Assembly: GCA_964577835.1 (NCBI GenBank)
Contig: CAZOBN010000025.1
Coordinates: 1 to 44,035, forward strand
Reading direction: 5' to 3'
Origin: CAVVYA01 sp964577835
Lineage (GTDB): Bacteria > Pseudomonadota > Alphaproteobacteria > SMXQ01
Length of the DNA: 44,035 bases
The notes under the pieces: generated by a model
Told to the model about the DNA's origin: nothing
Seen by the model: the letters and a program-made list of their open reading frames with translations, nothing else
Databases searched by the model: none
Translations under genes and position numbers: made by a program
Part shown: in pieces, positions 40,488-44,035 of the stretch
Numbering within the stretch: position 1 is the stretch's first letter
How the letters are laid out: each line of letters begins with the position of its first letter

Positions 40488-40973
40488 ATGATGCGAATTC
40501 GAACCTTCGGCCTTGGGGTGGTCTGCAGTGCGGCGCTCGGGGCAACGTGGTTTGCAGGCCCGGCATGGGCGCAGCCGGCGAATCCCCTTGTGGATCTGAA
40601 CGAGATCATCGCGCCGCAGGACGAAACTGCCGCACCGGCCGACCATATGATGGCCTCAGCTTGTTTCGCGGAGCTGCGGGCGGTCTATCCGGAGGAGAAG
40701 CACGACTTTTCGAATCTGGTGTTCACCCAAAGCAAGGTCTTGGGCGCGGTCGTACGGATCGACTACCGGATCGCGGGAACCCAGGACAAAGCTGCGCCAG
40801 ATCCCGCGCCGATCAACCGCCTCGTTTGCTACCGACGCGAAGGAGATGCGAAGCTGGAGATGTATACCATCAGGGGCGTGGCGCGATCCTGCCGATCAAA
40901 CGCGCCTTCTTGGGATTGTGCCGCAGCCATCTCGCGAGTAGCGAGAATTCCGCAGGAACATCAATCGCGCTAA
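40488..40973 (+). CDS. Small exported protein of unknown function
   Basis: A 161-residue protein with a clear signal peptide (MMRIRTFGLGVVCSAALGAT, cleavage near PAWAQP). The mature part has five cysteines, the first in MMASACFAELRAVYPEE and the later ones in RLVCYRREGDAKLEMYTIRG, CRSNAPSWDC, so disulfides are likely. No family is recognised. ATG 40488 is chosen because the signal peptide starts there; the frame extends to 40407. Its stop overlaps the stop of the convergent ndvA gene by four bases. It could be a periplasmic protein of unknown role. Confidence 0.65.
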   Translation: MMRIRTFGLGVVCSAALGATWFAGPAWAQPANPLVDLNEIIAPQDETAAPADHMMASACFAELRAVYPEEKHDFSNLVFTQSKVLGAVVRIDYRIAGTQDKAAPDPAPINRLVCYRREGDAKLEMYTIRGVARSCRSNAPSWDCAAAISRVARIPQEHQSR

Positions 40974-42727
40974 GCCTCCGCCGCGAGCATCTGGGCGTTG
41001 ACCAGGCTGGTGAACATGCCGCCCTTGGCGAGCAGTTCCTGATACGAGCCGCGTTCGACGATGCGGCCGTGGTCCATCACCAGAACCAGGTCGGCGTTGC
41101 GTACGGTGGAGAGCCGGTGGGCGATGATGAAGGTGGTGCGGCCTTTCATCAGGATATTGAGCGCCTCCTGCACCTTGGCCTCCGTTACCGTGTCGAGCGC
41201 GCTTGTCGCCTCGTCGAGGATGAGGATCGGCGGATTCTTCAGAAGCGCGCGCGCGATGGCGATGCGCTGGCGCTCGCCGCCCGAGAGCGTCCGGCCGCGT
41301 TCGCCGACCAGGGTGTGGTAGCCGTTCGGCTGCTGCATGATGAACTCGTGGGCCTGCGCCTTCTTGGCGGCCCCGATCAGCTCCGCGTCGGTGGCGTCCG
41401 GCTTGCCGACCCGCAGGTTCTCGGCGATGGTGCGGTAGAACATGGCGCTGTCCTGGAACACCACGCCGATGTTGTGGCGCAGCGATGTCAGCGTCACGTC
41501 GCGGATATCGATGCCGTCCACCAGGATATGGCCCTCCTGCGGATCCCACAGCCGGTGCAGCAGGGCCATGGCCGTGCTCTTGCCCGATCCGGTCGGGCCG
41601 ACGAGCGCCACGGTGGTGCCCGCCGGCGCCTTGAAGGTCAGATCGACGACCGCGGGCCGCGCGCCACCGTAGGACAGGGTCGCGTGGGAGAAGCTCACTT
41701 CGCCGGCCACCCGACCGAACTCGTAGGCATTGGGCTTTTCGGTGACCGAGCTCCGGGTGTCGAGCACGTCGAAGAATTCCTTGAGCACCTGCATGTCGAA
41801 GAATAGCCGACCGGCGAAGCTCATGGCCTGCTCGAGCCGGCCGATCAGCAGGGTGGCGAAGCCCATGAAGCTGACGATCTCGCCGACCGTGGTCTGGCCG
41901 CGCAGGAACAGCCAGGTGCCGAGCAGGAAGATGGCGATGACCGTGATCGTGGAAGAGGCGCGGGTCAGCACGCTGACCACCGCCCACCAGTTGAGCACCG
42001 GGAACTGCGCCTTGAGCGTGCGCGCCGTCATCTCGCCGAGTTGCTGCACCTCCAGGGCCAGACGGACGAAGCTCTGGATGAGGTGAATGTTGCCGAGCGC
42101 GTCGCCGGCCCGCTCGGCCAATTCCGAATGGAAGGTCTGCACCTCGGCCTGGGCCTTTTCGGTCTTCGTGATCACAATGACCGTCAACGCGGCAAAGATG
42201 ATCATCAGCACGATGAGCAGCAGCGCCAGCCGCCAGTTCATGATCACGGTGAGCGGCAGCAGCACGATCAGGATGATGAAGGTCGAGAGATGCTCGCGGA
42301 AGAAGGCGAGCCAGATGCCGAACAGGCTGTCGATGCCCTGCAGCATGATCTTGAGAAGCCGGCCAGAGTGGGTCTGGGCGTGATAGGAGATCGGCAGCGC
42401 GAGCACGTGCTCGAAATAGTCCACCAGCGCGGCGAGGCGGCGCCGGTGGGCCATGCGGTCGGCCTGCAGCGCCACCAGGATATTGGCGACGATCTCGCTG
42501 ACCCCGACCGCGCCCCAGATGGCCAGCAGGATGAAGGCCGCGTGCCATATCTCGTCGGCCGGCTTGCCTCCGGCGTTGCTCAGGGTGTCGACCACGCGGC
42601 CGAACAGGAGCGGCTCGAGGAACTGCAGCCCGGCCAGCATCAGATTGGCCACGGCGAGCATGATGGCGAGACCCTTTTCGGGCGCCAGCAGCTTCAACAC
42701 ACGGCCGTAAATCTGGAAGAAATTCAT
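40970..42727 (-). CDS. ndvA: Cyclic beta-1,2-glucan ABC exporter
   Basis: A 585-residue fused permease/ATPase of the NdvA/ChvA type, which exports cyclic beta-1,2-glucan from the cytoplasm to the periplasm. The N-terminal half has about six membrane helices and the start MNFFQIYGRVLKLLAPEKGL characteristic of this subfamily. The ATPase has Walker A GPTGSGKST (377-385), the signature LSGGERQR (481-488) and Walker B ILILDEA (501-507). The length equals that of known NdvA proteins. The ATG at 42727 is where homology begins; the open frame continues to 43573 antisense to another gene. No glucan synthase (ndvB) is in the window. Confidence 0.9.
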   Translation of the reverse strand: MNFFQIYGRVLKLLAPEKGLAIMLAVANLMLAGLQFLEPLLFGRVVDTLSNAGGKPADEIWHAAFILLAIWGAVGVSEIVANILVALQADRMAHRRRLAALVDYFEHVLALPISYHAQTHSGRLLKIMLQGIDSLFGIWLAFFREHLSTFIILIVLLPLTVIMNWRLALLLIVLMIIFAALTVIVITKTEKAQAEVQTFHSELAERAGDALGNIHLIQSFVRLALEVQQLGEMTARTLKAQFPVLNWWAVVSVLTRASSTITVIAIFLLGTWLFLRGQTTVGEIVSFMGFATLLIGRLEQAMSFAGRLFFDMQVLKEFFDVLDTRSSVTEKPNAYEFGRVAGEVSFSHATLSYGGARPAVVDLTFKAPAGTTVALVGPTGSGKSTAMALLHRLWDPQEGHILVDGIDIRDVTLTSLRHNIGVVFQDSAMFYRTIAENLRVGKPDATDAELIGAAKKAQAHEFIMQQPNGYHTLVGERGRTLSGGERQRIAIARALLKNPPILILDEATSALDTVTEAKVQEALNILMKGRTTFIIAHRLSTVRNADLVLVMDHGRIVERGSYQELLAKGGMFTSLVNAQMLAAEA

Positions 42728-42898
42728 GCGCCGGAACAGGGGTGGTGGCTCGGACTTGGTTAGTCTATCGGCAATCGCGGCATTGTCGTATCGAAAATCT
42801 GTCTTTTTGTGGATCGCCTGGCGGGTCCGCCATTTGCCATTTCGCGGCGGGCCGGCGCGATGGTAGAGCGCCAGGACACCCCACGGTTCGGATACCCC

Positions 42899-43552
42899 AT
42901 GACGCATCTGAGAATTTTCATCGTGCTCGGCCTCGCGCTGATGGTCGCCGCCTGCAGCACGCGGCGCGAGACCAGTCCGTAACGCACCGCGACCGAACAA
43001 CTGCTGATTTCCGCCGCTGCCGACCGCGCCGCCGACCGGTTGAACATCGAACTTCCCGAACACAGCAAGGTATTCGTCGATTCGTCCAACGTCGAGGGAC
43101 TCGATTCGAAATACGCCATCGCCACCATGCGCGCGGGTCTGCTGCGGCGGGGCGCGGCTTTGGTGGCGGACCGCGCCGCTGCGGACGTGGTCGTCGAGAT
43201 CCGCTCGGGCGCGCTCTCGGTCGACGAAAGCAAGTTCCTGCTCGGCGTCCCGGAATTCGAGATTCCGGTGCCGGCGTCCGATTCCATCAAGTTTCCCGAG
43301 ATCGCGCTGTTCAAGAAGGCGGAGCGCAAGGGCGTCGCGAAGTTTGCCGGTGTCGGCTACGACGCCAAGGACGGACGCCTGCTCGGCGTCTCGGAGCCGC
43401 AGTTCGGCTTCTCCCATGAGACACGTTATGTGGTCCTGCTGTTCTTCTCCTGGGAGCGCAAGGATTTCATTCCCGATGACGAGAGGCTGATACCGTTGAG
43501 CGGCGACGATCTGCCGTGGCGTTCGGAGAGGGACGAGGACGCGCCTCGCTGA
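42899..43552 (+). pseudogene. Lipoprotein gene with an in-frame TAA stop
   Basis: ATG 42899 opens MTHLRIFIVLGLALMVAACS, a lipoprotein signal with lipobox VAAC, then TRRETSP. Codon 28 (42980-42982) is TAA. The same frame continues without other stops as RTATEQLLISAAADRAADRL and on to the stop at 43550-43552. The continuation resembles family proteins of the type found after this signal (DUF6655-like), in which a glutamine would fit the stop position, as CAA to TAA is one transition. The full product would be 217 residues. Readthrough or reinitiation is not supported by a ribosome site. A sequencing error is possible. The gene is divergent from ndvA. Confidence 0.7.
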
Positions 43553-43602
43553 TCCGCGTTCCGGCGCTGGCATGCCCGGCGCGGATGCGATATGCAGAGT
43601 GA

Positions 43603-44035
43603 ATGAGCACGCCGCCGAAACGCGATAACGCGCCCGACCTGTCCCACTACTGGATGCCGTTCACGGCCAACCGCCAGTTCAAGGCCGCTCCGCGCCTGTT
43701 CGTGGCCGCAAAAGGCATGCACTACACGACGATCGACGGCCGCCAGGTGCTGGACGGCACCGCCGGGCTGTGGTGCGCCAATGCCGGCCACGCGCGGCCC
43801 GAGATCACCCAGGCCGTTTCCCGGCAGCTCGATACGCTGGATTATGCGCCGGCCTTCCAGATGGGCCACCCGGCGGCGTTCGATCTCGCCGCCGCCATCG
43901 CGGCCATGGCGCCGCCCGGGCTCGACCGGGTGTTCTTCACCAACTCCGGGTCGGAAGCGGTGGATACGGCGCTCAAGATCGCGCTCGCCTATCACAAGGC
44001 GCGCGGCGAGGGCTCGCGCACCCGGCTGATCGGCC
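43603..44035 (+). CDS. Class III aminotransferase (omega-amino acid:pyruvate type), N-terminal part
   Basis: The first 144 residues of a pyridoxal-phosphate enzyme, cut by the window end. The start MSTPPKRDNAPDLSHYWMPF and FTANRQFKAAPRLFVAAKGM are typical of beta-alanine/omega-amino acid:pyruvate aminotransferases. LDGTAGLWCANAGHARPEIT and YAPAFQMGHPAAFDLA follow. FFTNSGSEAVDTALKIALAY is the phosphate-binding loop of PLP. The catalytic lysine lies beyond the window. The first ATG is at 43603 with no strong ribosome site. It follows the interrupted lipoprotein gene by 50 bases. Confidence 0.9.
   Translation, partial: MSTPPKRDNAPDLSHYWMPFTANRQFKAAPRLFVAAKGMHYTTIDGRQVLDGTAGLWCANAGHARPEITQAVSRQLDTLDYAPAFQMGHPAAFDLAAAIAAMAPPGLDRVFFTNSGSEAVDTALKIALAYHKARGEGSRTRLIG

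Noticed and set aside
40970..43573. A single 867-residue minus-strand protein including ndvA
   Set aside because: Homology and the usual NdvA length begin at 42727. The upstream extension is antisense to the lipoprotein gene and has no family resemblance.
1..44035. rRNA or tRNA genes
   Set aside because: No cloverleaf-like stretch with the TTCGA arm and no conserved rRNA segment was found on reading both strands by eye; a short tRNA could still be missed without a covariance search.

Overview
The window reads as the chromosome of a GC-rich alphaproteobacterium. Supporting signs are an NdvA-type cyclic glucan exporter, DUF3126 and DUF3775 proteins, a two-domain cold-shock protein, and palindromic repeats of the GTCATGGCCCGGCTTGACC type. 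The order and genus cannot be fixed from the sequence. I see no rRNA, tRNA or CRISPR array. Five genes carry a frameshift, a stop or a large truncation, and a sixth is a truncated transposase. This means either recent gene decay or small indel errors in the assembly.

Layout. (a) 1-3576: end of an assimilatory nitrate/nitrite operon, nirB-nirD-nasA, with overlapping ATGA junctions. (b) 3671-6691: a frameshifted class II aldolase convergent with a topoisomerase IB that lacks its catalytic end, two small conserved proteins and a double cold-shock protein. (c) 7162-15825: a catabolic-looking region with two orphan tripartite-tricarboxylate-type (Bug/TctC) binding proteins, a frameshifted amidohydrolase, a beta-hydroxyacid dehydrogenase, an isochorismatase-like hydrolase, a DUF5996 protein, MsrA, an alpha/beta hydrolase and a TauD/TfdA dioxygenase. 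(d) 15983-19801: HU-like protein, exported methyltransferase, broken small lipoprotein, AI-2E family permease, DUF3775 protein.

(e) 20080-35491 is the most coherent metabolic block: two UbiD-family decarboxylases, three bicupins (one gentisate-dioxygenase-like), a small cupin, three more orphan Bug proteins, an IclR regulator and a haem-oxygenase-like (PqqC/CADD-type) protein. This fits uptake, decarboxylation and ring cleavage of an aromatic acid; the substrate is not known. A divergent control region at 22727-22889 carries nested CGTTTTC/GAAAACG palindromes, and a similar TTTCGAA palindrome lies upstream of the gentisate-like gene.

(f) Two mobile insertions sit inside extragenic palindromic repeats. 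A 142-bp element (19894-20035) has perfect 16-bp terminal inverted repeats and a 9-bp target duplication. A 1,987-bp element (31501-33487) has perfect 25-bp terminal inverted repeats and a 9-bp flanking duplication. It carries a truncated IS1595-type transposase plus four passenger genes, among them a protein with an RNxxxH HEPN-like motif. This cargo element is the best candidate here for an undescribed system.

(g) 35741-44035: two MFS transporters, a YciI-like protein, a DUF2272 lipoprotein, a small exported protein, NdvA, a lipoprotein gene with an in-frame stop, and the start of a class III aminotransferase.
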